In this document: piece after piece, positions 49,291 to 61,521 of the stretch
Layout of the letters: the number at the start of each line of letters is the position of its first letter
Numbering within the stretch: the first letter of the stretch is position 1
Assembly (NCBI GenBank): GCA_026018925.1
Contig: JAKSZU010000002.1
Span: 95,948,475 to 96,012,474 of the forward strand
Source: Tupaia tana
Lineage: Eukaryota; Chordata; Mammalia; Scandentia; Tupaiidae
DNA: 64,000 bases
Reading direction: 5' to 3'
Position numbers and translations under genes: made by a program
The notes under the pieces: generated by a model
The model's input: the letters and a program-made list of their open reading frames with translations, nothing else
The model's database searches: none
What the model was told of the DNA's origin: nothing

Positions 49291-51309
49291 TTTTAAGAGC
49301 ACAAAATCAGTTACTAGAAATATTGATAAGAATGCTCATTTACTTTTTCATAAGTATTTGCCTGTAAGTAAAAATATTTGCCTTTGAAGAGAACACAAGC
49401 TTCCTTCAGAAAAAGCAGTTATCTTTAGCTGCATTTAAAAAAATCATTTAAAAAAATCTTCAAAGTTGGAGTCCAATACTTCTTACTTTACACAATAATT
49501 GTTGATTCTTCTAAAAGACGTGCAGTTTAATAATACCAGGTCCTTGCACTTTTTCCTCTAAATCACTTTGAATAGGGAAATACACTATCTTTTTTTTTGC
49601 CTTTGTATGTCTACTCTTAAAATAGAAATAGAAAAACTTAATTCCTACCTGACAGAGATAACATAAGGAAGAATTTACTGTTTGTAGACTGCTTTGAAAT
49701 TCCAGAACCAAATACATAATCCAGTTGATCTTCAACCCTAGAATAAAGGCAAACTTCACTGAAAATAATTGCTTTAGCAGATGCCTTCAAATAAGATAGC
49801 TCACCATTATTTATAGAAAAAGAACATTAAGTCAAATCTTGACCACAATAAAATGGGGAGAAAGAAGCTCTCCAGAACTGTTTGGAAAGTTCTTTTTCCC
49901 AATTCAAAAACTTAATACTACTGTTTTCATGTATTTCTCTTTCAACAGGCACACTAATTCTATCCTTAAATTAGCAGAAATTATACACATTTATTAAGGA
50001 AAAACAGAAACATTCAGGAAAACGATGCAATCAATTGCAACAGAAGATGTATAAGACATCAAATTAATAACAAATTTATAAAGCGAATGTTAAATTTCAC
50101 TTAAGATTAGTTCTTCAACAACTAATTCAGTGGAAGACAATAAAATTTTAGCTGTACGTTTGTGGGTCAACCTTCAATGAATCTTAACCCTTTATAGTTC
50201 TCTATGAAGTCTGTACTCAAGTTGTTTCTCTTGTCACGTCAGATAAACATGACTCTTAAAAAGTAAAGTTTTAATCAAAGGCTTAATAATCAAAGCTTAT
50301 TGCTACTATCACTTTTTTTGATACTTCTAGCCGATGAAGAAAAGAAGTGAAGAAATTTTATTAAATTAGAAGTTGAACTAAGAACATTGAGTGGGTATGT
50401 AGTTCAGGTAGGAAGCAGAAGGGACTAGAAAGGCATGTTAGAACTCCTCAGGGATTTAATAAAAACATATTGAAGATGCTCGACCTCTGCTGACAGAAAT
50501 GTTTAAACAAGTTTTAGAAGGGAAAGAGAATCAAGATTAGAGATCAGAAATGGGACAAGGATGTTAAAGGACAAGAGGACGGGGGCCGTCAGACAGAAAG
50601 CGATGAAGTAGGGTACCAGGAGAGAACTATGGAAATGAGGGCTCGGAAGGCGAGTTGAGGCATAGAATGAACTCTAGTGCAAAGCAATGCCCAAGGAAAA
50701 CACGCAATCCGCGACCAACAAAAGGGAAGGAAGATGCAGTACAGAACGGAGGAAAATGAGAGGGACAGAAATTATGGAGGAATCGGAGTGAGAAACCTGG
50801 TCGGCGAGGGTAAAGGAGCTCTCAACCAGGAAGAGCCAGACGAGGGATGCACTGCGAGAGGGAAGACATCGGGGGAGCAAAAGGATACACAGCCTGCAAC
50901 GGAGGGACCACCGCGACGATGGGCACGTGGAAGGCGCGGGACGAAAAAGCAGCCCCGCGAGAAGGGGTGAAAGAGGGACAGAACGGCGACGATGGAGCAG
51001 AGGAGAAGCGCAGGCGAGGGCTGGGACCCAGGAGGCGTGCGGTTCGGGAAACGCGGCGGAGCGGCAGGGGCGCTGGGATCACCAGGACAGCAACACGCCG
51101 TGGCCCCTCGTCCTCCGCGAGCGCCTTGCACCGCTGTCCCCACCGACCTTCAGCGGGCCCGGGGCCCGGCTCCGACCGCGAGCAGCCGGGTGAGGGGCCG
51201 GAGCCGGCGAGCCGGGGACAAGGAGGCCGCTTCCAGCACGGCCCCGAGGAAAGAGGGGCGAAGGGAGGGGTCGTGGGTGTCGGGAGCCGACGGACAGTTA
51301 AGGGCTTAC

Positions 51310-51600
51310 CTCTTGTCCGGCTCGGCCTCTTCTCCCGCCTGTCGGACGGAGGAGTTCGTAGTCCAGCTGGAGGAAGATGACCCTACCCCGGTCAGCACCA
51401 TCCCGCCCCGGGCCCCTCACATCGCCATCGCACAACCGCAACCACCGCAACCGAGCAGCCGGTTCGTCACCACCGCTCAGCGACCGGCCCAGCGCGGCCA
51501 GCGAGCATGCGCAGTCTCCCCAGTCCCGAGGGAGCCCGGGCCAGCCGGCGATACCTGGGATCAACAGGTCCCCGGCCGCACGGCCCCGCCCCCGCCTCGC
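51310..51600 (-). other. FAM135A: Probable noncoding first exon of FAM135A
   Basis: On the minus strand the CpG island contains a strong donor, GGACAAGAG|GTAAGC, at 51310. It follows GC-rich sequence with no conserved reading frame. Its position, 16 kb upstream of the start-codon exon on the same strand, fits a 5' untranslated exon. The transcription start cannot be fixed from sequence, so the right edge is approximate. Further small untranslated exons between 35.3 and 51.3 kb cannot be ruled out. Confidence 0.65.
51505..51513. promoter_or_regulatory. NRF1-like site
   Basis: GCATGCGCA matches the core of the NRF1 consensus (YGCGCAYGCGCR, half-palindromic). It lies inside the CpG island, upstream of the predicted first-exon donor. 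NRF1 sites are common in housekeeping CpG promoters. Binding is inferred from sequence only. Confidence 0.5.
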
Positions 51601-52317
51601 TCACCTCCCCCTCCCGCCTCCACCCTCCCCTCGCGGAGGCTAGGCCACGCCCCTGCCAAGCTCCGCGCCCCGCCCCTCAGGGCGTCAGCTGCCGTTCCGG
51701 CTCCAGAGCCAACTGAGATTTCGAGAGATTCGTCTACCCTAACCTGATCCCAAGCCCAAGTCCAAGTTCCCGCGAGAACGGGACCATTGCGTCAATAAAA
51801 AGCGCGAGCCCAGGGAAAACCATGCCTGTGGGTTTGCGGGAATGGTGGATGTGGTTGTTGTAGAGAGGAAAAAGAGCGGTTGCTGAGACACGACTGCTTT
51901 TCTCCCTTAGTTCTTTCTGCATTTCTGTCTTCATCGCCCTGCAGAGCCCGGTCCTGCACTCTATTCGTGCAGGAAGAAAGGAAGCTGCGGGGGATCTGTT
52001 GTGGCTCGGGACAAGCTGCCTTTAGAGACCCAGTTAGTTGGGTTTTTGATGAGGTGTGGTGCCAGTCTGGATGCTTCTCGGTTGTTGATGGCCAAAAGGG
52101 AGGAAGGGGGCCAATGAAGTCAAGCTTTTGGCTTTAAAATTTCTCTATCAGAAGCCCATGTAGCTTAGTCCTTCGTTGATATATTTCACTCTTGTGTTTC
52201 TGGATCTAATCCAGCAGAACCTTCTGTAGTGCACAAAGCTCAGTATGTTGCTAAAGCAATTCATGAAAGGAAGAAAATTGTAGCAGCGGCCCGTGTTAAA
52301 AATAAATTAGGATGTAC

Positions 52318-52432
52318 AGTGGCGATGGTTGCTCAAAAATGTGAGTGAACTTAATGCTACTGAACCGTACTTAAAAATGGTTAAAATGATAAATTTTATA
52401 TTTTGTATATCTTACCAGAATAAAAATGGACT
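52318..52432 (+). mobile_element. L1 3' terminus
   Basis: GTGGCGATGGTTGCTCAAAA, GAACTTAATGCTACTGAACC and GGTTAAAATGATAAATTTTA, ending in CCAGAATAAAAATGG, are the last 110 bp of an L1MA/L1MB-type 3' UTR. It lies 0.6 kb beyond the CpG island. Confidence 0.85.
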
Positions 52433-53527
52433 AGAACGAAAAAGCTTTGTGCACTTATTGGAAAATAATGATGATGCCTTGTCCCCTAGGTATTTGGGGG
52501 AGGGAGATTTAGTCTTTGTTCTCATTTTAACATGATTGAAAGTGCCCTGTTACACAGTCTATTAGGGTTTGGATAATTTGGTTGGTTTTTCTGATTCCTA
52601 ATCTGTCCTTTAATAGCTCTAAACCATCTTACTGTTCTTTCTGTAAGAGCTTATATTGCTTTTGCTTTTTTTTTTTTTTTTTTCTCTTGTGACCTGTAGA
52701 CTCAAAAGTGAAAAACTTTTCTAAGTCCCGATTGTCTCTTAGGAAAATATGCCAACCAATTACTTTCATTTCCACATCTATGCATTTTTAAAATAGATCC
52801 TGTGCCCAGATTCTTATCTTCTTCCATATTCTTTTTATTCCAATCGCATTTTAAAATCAACTAGTATGTGCTGGGCAGTGTACTAATCTTGGAAGATACC
52901 AACATGAATGAAACAATTTGGAGTGTTTTTGTGTGTTATGATGTGATGAGAATGATGCAGAGATAAATGCACAAGAAGCTTTTAGAGCTCAGAGGAGAAG
53001 TGTTAATCTAGTTTAGGTTTGGGGGAGACCATATGTGAGGAGAGATTTCCAAAAATTATTCCAGAGAGTTATTAAAGTTGGATGTGAGGTTGTGATGATG
53101 GTGGTGGTGGTAGGGAGGATTAAATGGGGGAAAGGATTGCTTGAACAATAGTTATGGAGTGAGAAACTGATCTTTGCATTGAACTAAAACTAAAGGCACT
53201 TCAGTGACACTTTGAGAATGTGAGGTTGGAGAAGTTGGTAAGCCTTTGAAGGAAGTCAGATTAATTCAATATTTTTTATTACCTACTTGGTGTATGCCAA
53301 GTGCTGTGCTAGTTACTGAGGGTATGAGGAAGATTAAGAGTCTGTCTCAACTCTCAGGCTGGTTGGCATGGTAGAAGATACAAACAAAATGTCAGTAAGT
53401 TCTGCTAAGTAGTTAAAATTGGGATAGTCATGGGTTGTTAGGGAAACAAGAAGAGGAACACTTACTAATGCAGAGTTTTAGGCAAAGCTTTCTAGAAAGT
53501 ATTCATTATTAGAAAAATAGAAAGTCT

Positions 53528-53752
53528 TTTTTTTTTTTAAGAGGTTTTTGCTATAGGGCACGTGTACTCACCAGACAGAGAGAGACAGAGAGATAGAAAG
53601 CGAGAAATCACCCCTCCTCCATTCTCCTCTCGGGATCTTGGGCACGCACGCACACGCGCCAGGTGTGAGTTTAAGCCACCGGGTCCAGGACTCGAACCAC
53701 GGTCGACTACATGGGAATCCAGCGACATAGCCATTACGCTAACTGCTGGTCC
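53528..53752 (-). mobile_element. Long-class SINE, young, internal deletion
   Basis: AAAAATAGAAAGTCTTT on both sides. About 40 bp around the C/G-rich middle is missing. Confidence 0.95.
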
Positions 53753-54194
53753 CAAAAATAGAAAGTCTTTTAAAATTAGAAAAACTATTTTCTGTGTAAC
53801 ATGCATTGATCTAATTGTGGGAGTACTTGGGTTCTAAGTCTAGATTCTGCAGTGTGTAATCTTGAGAGTTTCTTCTCTATCTCTTGGTTTTCTCTCTCAA
53901 ATTAGAAGTTTCTCTAGAAATTTCATTATTCTATTTTTTATCTCCACATTTTTATCACCCATTATGTTGCTAATAAGCATTGTGATGTTACATTTAATGT
54001 GCATTAAGGTAAGTCTTATATGTTTCATTTTCAACCTAAGTTGTAAGTACTCAAAAAATCCTTACTGTCCAAAAGGATTCTAAATTATGAATTTACAGGA
54101 TTTAACTTTGGCATAGAATATTTTTAAATCTTTGCTAAACCTTTCTAACTGGAGTAGTTTCTTAATCTGAAGATCAGTTTATCTCTCCCCTTCA

Positions 54195-54444
54195 CACTTG
54201 CATGAGACGAGAGAGAAGAGAAAGGAAACACCACCACCATCACCCCCCAACCCCTGCAGCGGGGTGTGGTCAAACCTCAATATTTTTTCCCTCCATTTCT
54301 CCATCTATAGAATTTGGGACACATACGCACATACACCCAATTTGTTTTCAAGCTGCTGGGGCTAGGACTTGAACCATGGTCAGTCATGTGGGATCTGGCG
54401 TCCAGTGCACAGAGCTTAACAACTACATTATGGGGCTAGTCCCA
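54195..54444 (-). mobile_element. Long-class SINE, older subfamily
   Basis: CACTTGCATGAGACGAGAGA to ACATTATGGGGCTAGTCCC. Confidence 0.78.
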
Positions 54445-54699
54445 CAGTTGCACGGAATTGATTCAACTAAAGATTGAGACAGTAGATGAAATGAAATTGT
54501 AAATCTGAAGATATCTTTAAGGAAAGATGACTCATTTGTCATTTGCTAGACATTAATTTTCTAAGGAAATAAGCTTGTTTTTTTTTTCCCCTTAGGCTTC
54601 TTTAGTTTTTAAATAGTTCTATTACTTTAAATATGATTGCTATCAATTTTAAAATTTTAAATTAAAAAGATACTATCCAATTGAATGGGAACATAAAGA

Positions 54700-54890
54700 G
54701 GACAAACAAACAGCAGGTAAGTGTGTGGCTGCTCCAACTTTCACTCCCTTTCTGTCTGTCTCTCAGCACGTGTCTGCCTTCTCTGCTTCGGTCAGCTGTG
54801 TTGTGATGCCAGCCCTACGCTTCTGGACTTTCCAGCCACCAGAATCATGAACCAGATAAACTTCTATTCATTATTTTAAAAAGAAGATAT
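54700..54890 (+). mobile_element. Possible MaLR-type LTR end
   Basis: CTTCTGGACTTTCCAGCCAC, then AGAATCATGAACCAGATAAA resembles the 3' part of MLT1/MST LTRs. Short and decayed. Confidence 0.45.
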
Positions 54891-55399
54891 AATCAAAATT
54901 ATTTCACAGCTTTTTTAAACGTTGGGATTCTTTTTGGCATTTTTACACAGGGAATTCTGAATTTGGAGGGGGCTAAAAATTAGAGTATTCTCTAATAAAG
55001 TATTGTAAATACTAATAAATTATGAACTCTTTCTGAGGCCGTCACTCTCATCTCTAGGCAGAATGTAGATTTTAATCATTTGCAGATACTTGTGTGAATC
55101 CCCATAGTACTCAAGGGTAAGTGTTTTAGAGGTTGTATTACTTTAAAAACAAATACGAGGTTGAGCAAAACGAAGTTTCATTATAGGATTTCCTTCATGG
55201 GTTAGTAACAGATACAAACCAGAAGGGTAAATGTATTACTCCATAACTTAATGTTGTAATATTATTTCATGACTTAATGGCCCTGGCCTTTCTGGAAGAA
55301 CCATGATATAAAACTCAATTATCAAGTGTTTCTTTCTTGTACTGTTACAGCAATCCTTCAGATTAAAAAAAAAAAAGTTCTTTTTAAAAAGTGTATTAA

Positions 55400-55545
55400 T
55401 TTCTTTCTTCTGAGCACAAGACAGAGAGAAAAGAGAGAGAGAGGCACCCTAGCAGGGTCCTCATACTGTTACCTATCGTCAGCTTTAGCCAGCTCTCTGT
55501 CATGGGCACATGTGATCCAGATGTCTTCAGGGACATCTCTGCAAG
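55400..55545 (-). mobile_element. Old-class SINE, partial
   Basis: GCACCCTAGCAGGGTCCTCA and CATGGGCACATGTGATCCAG match the body of the family at 2745. Confidence 0.7.
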
Positions 55546-56271
55546 TGACTTCTTATTGTAAATTTTTAGTTTGTTCTTAGTGAATATATTAAAGAAAAAA
55601 AATTTGATCATTGAAAAATTAGTACAATTTATGTAGCACTTGTGCCACAGTCTTCAGTAATACATTCTATATATATTTTAAAAACTCAATACTGCGTAAT
55701 TGATTATTCTATACAAAAAGGGGCACATACTGACCCCTTGATTGCAACTCAGATTTTCCAAAGGCAATTTGCTTGGATCATTTAGAGTCAATCTGTTAGA
55801 CAAGAGACATTCCTCCTCCTACCCCCCCACTGAATCATCCCTGTGAAATACAATTATCCAGGATCAACTGAGAGCCATGAATGGTTCTGAGTTATTCTCT
55901 TCTTCATTTGCCTGAAGCTTACCATGTATTTTTTAAAATGTAATATTTGTGTACTAATTATCATTTGCCTTTTTGATAGCAAACACTTTAGAGCAACAAT
56001 TTTACTCTTCTAATAATTTACATGCTCTTATCTTGAGTCCTGAATTTTAAGCCAACTTTGTCATGTACTTCTTCACATTAGATTGTTTTACTTAGATATC
56101 CTGCTAAACTTTTTTATTGTATTCATCTCCAGTAGGAGATAAACCTGGCTTCCTTTCCCCATCACACACAGATCTGTCTCTTTCCCAACCTTCTAGGTTT
56201 TGTCAGTGCTCCTCGCACACCAATTTACTAAGCCCTGAACCTCACAGCCGTATTAAATGCTTCTTCCCTTT

Positions 56272-56534
56272 TCTTTTAAAAATTTTATTCATGATAGAAC
56301 ATGTACATGCACATGTGAGAGAAAGAGAGATGAATACACCAGGCGTGGTCACACCACGATCCTTTTCCTCTAGCCGTATAGCCCATGGTATTTTGGGCAC
56401 TTGCACAGGTTCCACTGTTCCAGACTGATCGCACCAGGAATCTGAACCGTGGTTGCCATGTGGGATGTGGTTTCTCTCCTCAGTAAGGTACCACTGCATA
56501 AGTGTGTTATTTATGCACCATGGAGCCAGCCCCC
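56272..56534 (-). mobile_element. Long-class SINE, older subfamily
   Basis: TTCATGATAGAACATGTACA to GCACCATGGAGCCAGCCCC. Confidence 0.78.
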
Positions 56535-56794
56535 TGTTTGAATTTACTTTCAAAATATTTCTCTATATCAACATGCTTTTCTAGTCTAAGGATAAGTCAG
56601 ATTTGAGCAAAAAAAGAAACATCTCTTCTGGTGAGACTAAAAAAAAATCAATTTAAGGCACAGTGAGAATGAAATGAATTTGTCAATTTTAAAGCTGCAT
56701 TTTATGGTAAAAAATAAAACATTCCAGAAGGTAGTATCTTAAACATCCCATACACTGCTATAATATCTTTTATAGTATAAACTTCCAGTTATAG

Positions 56795-57010
56795 TAATAA
56801 TAGCTAACTTTTATTGAATCCTTATCATTTCCTGGGCGCTAGTCCAAGTATATTATATACATTATCTCTGTTCTTTACACCACAACTTTAAAAAGATAGT
56901 TATTATAAACTGTACAAATGAAGAAACTGAGCAAGTTCTATAGCCAGTAAGTGGCAGACGGGAGATGTAACCCAGGTCCCTCTGATCCAGAAACTATTAC
57001 CACATTCCCT
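56795..57010 (-). mobile_element. MIR SINE
   Basis: AATGAAGAAACTGAGCAAG, then TAGCCAGTAAGTGGCAGAC and TAACCCAGGTCCCTCTGA, preceded by CTAACTTTTATTGAATCC. Confidence 0.9.
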
Positions 57011-57169
57011 TCGAAATAGATAGCTCTTAATATAGGCGCTTGGCTATATTGTCTGAAAAATCAGAGTCTTACAACAAATTATTTAAAAATGATAATGTTT
57101 ACTTTAAACAAATTTAAATCTGAATAAAAGAAAACTTATTAAAATATTTGTTTAATTATATTTATTATT

Positions 57170-57323
57170 ATTATTATTTTAATTTGCTATAGGGCATGTG
57201 TGCTCACTAGAGAGAGACGAGAGAGAGAGAGAGAATGAGAAAACAAGCCTGCCAGGTCTGGAACTCGAACCACGGTCTGCCATGTGGGAGTTATGCCTCA
57301 ATCACCATGCCACCTGCTGTGCC
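57170..57323 (-). mobile_element. Hybrid SINE: short head, long-class end
   Basis: Like 19612: CTATAGGGCATGTGTGCTCA (long-class end) joins a GA-rich short body and a head ending GCCACCTGCTGTGCC. Confidence 0.82.
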
Positions 57324-57325
57324 GA

Positions 57326-57540
57326 GGAAGCTAATACCTTACATGGCTGACCATGGCTCAAGACTTGGCCCTGAAGGCTTGAAAACCATGTCAGGTGTGT
57401 GTTTGTGTTCTCATGGGAAAGACAACGGAAGGAAAAAAAAATTAGAGTGAACAACCGTGTTGGGGAGGGTATGTCTCTCGTCCTCTCTCTCTCTCTTGTT
57501 TTTGTGCTCATGCATGTGCCCTTGTACATTAAAAAAAAAC
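57326..57540 (+). mobile_element. Long-class SINE, decayed
   Basis: GGCTTGAAAACCATGTCAGG and CATGCATGTGCCCTTGTACA; the head is eroded. Confidence 0.72.
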
Positions 57541-57849
57541 TCAACCTCATCAAATTAAACTGTTATCATTCTTATTATATATACCTTTTACATTTTTGTT
57601 TAAAATGATAGAATATCAAAATTTAATTTTCTTGCCTTTTTGAATTGTAGGATTGTTTTGATTAAAAGTTGTATATTTACTGTTATTTGTTGAATTGAGC
57701 ACATAATTAAAACTTGGACGTATTTTCTTAATATCTATGATGTTACACATTTTCATAACTTTCTTTACTACTTTCTTAATCTGTAAGATGGGTATCACAA
57801 TAAGCTGTTCCAAGGCAATATTGTGAAATTTTTATTGCAACAAACTTAA

Positions 57850-58018
57850 AAAATTTTTTAAAGTTATTTATTTAATTTTGTTTATTTATTATTATTCTTC
57901 AATTTAAACAGAGAGAGAGAAGGAGAATGAGAAAGCTAGCCACCATGTCCAGTTCTCAAACCATAGTCAGCCATATTGGAGTCCTGAGCCTTAACCACCA
58001 TGCCACCTATCAGCCCCA
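57850..58018 (-). mobile_element. Short-class SINE
   Basis: TTATTTAATTTTGTTTATTT tail reversed to GCCACCTATCAGCCCC. Confidence 0.88.
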
Positions 58019-58632
58019 CAAAGAACTTTTATAAGAAAACAAAAAGTACACGTTTTAAAATATTTCTATCCCTGGCAGAAGTAGTGAGGCATAGGGATAG
58101 ATTGACAGATTAACTGAATTTATAATAAAGACATCCATTACAAGTGCTCAAATTTCCCTCAAAAATCAGATATACAACTCTAAACTATGTTAATTTGCAG
58201 ACCTCCAAAAAGAATGCAAAATTAACCTCACATGTTCTAAAATCTCCTGCAGAAAAACTTTCCTTTCCACTTCTTACTTTGGCATGTGGACCACTGATGG
58301 AAACATAGTAGAAAGAAAAATACAACAATAAAATTATATTTTTATATTCCAATTGTCATTATGATTTATTTCCTTTATGGTCAACTACCAAATTTAGATT
58401 TCTTTAGAAATGTATATCAGTCACTAAATTTATCTTGAGTGCAGAGAAAAAAAAGTTCCTTTGCAATATGAAAAACATGAATCTAATTCATTATTTATAT
58501 ATTTAAAGGCCAGTTAAATCACATTTTTAAATTTATCCAAAAAATGCTATTGAAAGTGATCTGGATAGTGAGCAAATTGTTAGCTTCTGGAATTCCATTT
58601 CAGTTGTATTATAATCTTCCCAATTGGTATAG

Positions 58633-58913
58633 CCAATTTTTTTTTTTTTTTTTTTTTTTTTTGGAGAGATTTTTCGCTATAGGGCGCGTGCGCTCGCCAG
58701 ACAGAGAGAGACATTAGAGACAGAAAGCGAGAAATCACCCCCCAGGGGGGATGGTCACGCCGCAATCCCTTCTCCTCCATTCTCCTCTCGGGATCTTGGG
58801 CACGCACGCACATGCGCCCGGCGTGAGTTGTAAGCCACCGGGTCCGAGACGCGAACCGCGGTCGACTACGTGGGAGTCCAGCGACATAGCCATTACGCTA
58901 ACTGCTGGTTCCC
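58633..58913 (-). mobile_element. Long-class SINE, youngest-looking
   Basis: 32-base T-tract and intact CG-rich parts. TAGCCAATTTTT on both sides. It inserted at the tail of the older SINE at 58920. Confidence 0.96.
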
Positions 58914-58919
58914 TAGCCA

Positions 58920-59178
58920 ATTTTTTTTTGAGAGAGTTTTTTGCTAGAGGGGTTGAGCACTCACCAGAGAGGCAGGGAGACAGAAAATGAGAAATCATAG
59001 ACAACTCCAGGGAGTTGGGGGGGATGGCTACACTGCAATCTCCTCCATTCTCCTCTCAGAATTTTGGGTATATATGCACACACCCACCCTGAGTTTCAAA
59101 CCGCCAGGTTCAGGACTTGAACTGCAATCTACCACATGGGAGTCCAATGTCTTAACCACTATGCCACCTTCAGGCCCC
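58920..59178 (-). mobile_element. Long-class SINE, older
   Basis: TTTTTTTTGAGAGAGTTTTT to ATGCCACCTTCAGGCCCC; its tail was the target of the copy at 58633. Confidence 0.9.
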
Positions 59179-59430
59179 TGAACAAACCTTTTTTAATGTT
59201 AGTTATTCTTATATGTAGTGGTATCTAATTGTGATTTTATAGTTCTGTAGTGACTAATGATGTGGAGCTTTATTTATTTAAGTTTACTTGCCATCTGTAT
59301 AATTTTGGCGAAGCGTTTGCTTCTTTTGCATTTTGTTTTTAGATTGCTTTGTCTTTCTTCCTTTCAATTGGGAGAACTTTTCTTTCTTTTTATTGTTTTA
59401 TTGCACTGGTTAGAACCTCCTGAACTTGGT

Positions 59431-59684
59431 GGGACCAGCAGTTGACATGATGGCTATGTTGCTGGACTTTCATGTAGTTGACTGCGGTTCGAGTCCCGGA
59501 TCCGGTGGCTTAAACTCACGCAGGGCACATGTGTGTGTGTGCCCAAGACCCTGAGAGGAAAATGGAGGAGAGGGTATTGTCATGTAGCCATCCTCCTGGG
59601 GGGTGATTTCTCGCTTTCTGTCTCTATTTCTCTCTCTGTCTTTCTGGCAAGCACACATGCCCTATAACAAAGACCTCTCAAAAA

Positions 59685-59735
<51 letters not shown>

Positions 59736-59760
59736 AATAAAAAGAAAAGAAAAGAAAAAG
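59431..59760 (+). mobile_element. Long-class SINE with (AAAT)n tail
   Basis: GGGACCAGCAGTTGACATGA head. Tail of about 13 AAAT units at 59682-59736, then AAAAG repeats. CCTCCTGAACTT on both sides. Confidence 0.95.
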
Positions 59761-60110
59761 AAAAAAAACCCTCCTGAACTTTGTTGAATAGAAGTAGTGA
59801 AAGTATCTTAGGAGAAAAGTATTTGATTTTTCACTATGAATTATAATGTTAACTGAAAGTACTTTTGGGGATGTCCTTTTGCATTTATCAGAATTGGATG
59901 CTGTATTTTGTCAAATGATTTTTCTGAATATATTGAGATGAATCTATGTATTTTTTCTTAGTCTACTAATATGATGAATTACACTGAGTGATTTTTAATG
60001 TTATACTAATCATACATTCCTGGAATAAGTCTCCTTTGGTCATCAAAGTATTTGCATCTATGTTGATGAATTAATGAGAGCTATTGATCTTTATTGATCT
60101 GTAGATTTCT

Positions 60111-60394
60111 TTTCTTTTTTTAAATTTTTGCTAGAGAGTGCATATGCCCTGCTTGCTGGAGAGAGACAGAGAAACAGAGAGGGAGGGAAAGTGACAAACT
60201 GCCCCTCGCTTGGGGAGGGGGAGGGCAAGGTCACACTGCTGTACCTTCTCCATGTCTCCCTTCTTTCAGGATTTCATGCATACGTGCACACATGCCCAGT
60301 GTGTTTTTTAAGCTACTGGGTCCAGGACTCAAACAGTGCAGTTGGACATGTGAGATCCAGCCACCTTAACCATCATGCCACAGGGTGGCTCTAG
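60111..60394 (-). mobile_element. Long-class SINE in L1
   Basis: TTGCTAGAGAGTGCATATGC to ATGCCACAGGGTGGCTC; TAGATTTCTTT on both sides. Confidence 0.92.
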
Positions 60395-61005
60395 ATTTCT
60401 TTCCTGTTAGTGTCTTTGGCTTGTTTTGGTAGTAAGGTAATGATGACTTCATAAAAAAAGTTTGGAAGACTGCCCCACTTAAATTTTCTGGAAGATTTTG
60501 TGTATAATTGATATCATTTTCTCCTTAAATGTAGGATAAAATTCTCTAGGGAAGTCATCTGGTTTTCTTTGTGAGAAAATTTTCAATTACTAATTTCTTT
60601 GAATAGATTTAAGGTAATTGTAGTTATTTGCCTTTTGTGATTTTTCTTGACTGAACTTGATAACTTATGTCTTTCAAGGAATTTGCCCATTTCATAAAGT
60701 TGTCAAATATATTGGCATACAGTTTTTCATAATACCCCCTTACTACCTTTATAAATAAATGTAGAACCATTAGCAATGTCACCTCTCTCCTTCCTGCTAT
60801 TGCTATATCTGTGTCTTCCTCTTCCCCTACAGAGCATGGTGGGGTTGATTTCATACAGTTCTTGTTTAGGGAGAAAGGGATAACAATGAATTGGAACATA
60901 CATGGGTAGAAATTCTTTTCCCATTGTGTTCTGCTAAATGTATTTCCCCCCAGAATAAGCCAAAATCCATGGTGTGGAGAAAACGGACCTCAAGAACAGG
61001 GAGGC

Positions 61006-61214
61006 TGGGACCAGCAGTTAGCGTAATGGCTATGTCACTGAACTCCCATGTAGTCGACCGCGGTTCAAGTCCTGGACCCGGCGGCTTGAACTCATTCCGG
61101 GCGCATGTGCTTGCATGCCCAAGATCCTGAGAGGAGAATGGAAGAGAAGGGATTGCGGGGTGGCCATTCCCCCTGGGGGGTGATTTCTCGCTTTCTATCT
61201 CTCTGTCTTTCTGG
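61006..61214 (+). mobile_element. Long-class SINE, 3' truncated
   Basis: GGGACCAGCAGTTAGCGTAA head intact; ends at TATCTCTCTGTCTTTCTGG with no A-tail. Confidence 0.92.
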
Positions 61215-61265
61215 TCTATTTTACATGTTCAATATTTTCTCTAGTTTATTGAATATATGACTGCA

Positions 61266-61521
61266 GTTATAACTTTTTTTTGAGAGAGAGATTTTTGCTA
61301 TAGGGCACATGAGCTCACTGGAGAGGCAGAGAGAGACAAAGTGAGAAACCCCCTGGGGAAGATGGCCACGCCTGAATCCCTTTTCCTCTATTCTTCTCTC
61401 AGGATTTTGGGCATGAATGCACATGTGCCTGGCGTGAGTTTCAAGCCGCTCGGTTTGGGACTCAAACCATGGTCACTACATGGGAGTCTAGCGATATAAC
61501 CGTTATACTATCTGCTGGTCC
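61266..61521 (-). mobile_element. Long-class SINE
   Basis: GAGAGAGATTTTTGCTATAG to TATACTATCTGCTGGTCC. Confidence 0.92.

Larger units (their letters stand above)
50740..51740. promoter_or_regulatory. CpG island promoter of FAM135A
   Basis: About 1 kb is strongly GC-rich with frequent CpG, in an otherwise AT-rich window. It has GC-box-like runs (CCCGCCCC, CCGCCCCGCCCC) at about 51585-51680 and no obvious TATA box. The island covers the probable first exon of FAM135A. Long open frames here, up to 251 codons, follow from the base composition and do not look like proteins. A divergent transcript to the right is possible but unsupported. Confidence 0.85.
59185..60990 (-). mobile_element. L1 ORF2 fragment, minus strand, with nested SINEs
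   Basis: On the plus strand it reads as reverse L1 ORF2: GTGGTATCTAATTGTGATTT, TTGCACTGGTTAGAACCTCC, TTTTGTCAAATGATTTTTCT, CATACATTCCTGGAATAAGT and TTGGTAGTAAGGTAATGATG. SINEs at 59431 (duplication CCTCCTGAACTT) and 60111 (duplication TAGATTTCTTT) are nested in it. The frame is broken throughout. Confidence 0.88.

Noticed and set aside
50847-51380. 177-codon plus-strand open frame
   Set aside because: Same GC-rich island, overlapping the other spurious frames; no recognisable family.
50992-51747. 251-codon plus-strand open frame in the CpG island
   Set aside because: Long frames are expected at this GC content. Composition is P/R/A/S-rich with no domain, it overlaps the minus-strand first exon, and other frames here are equally open.
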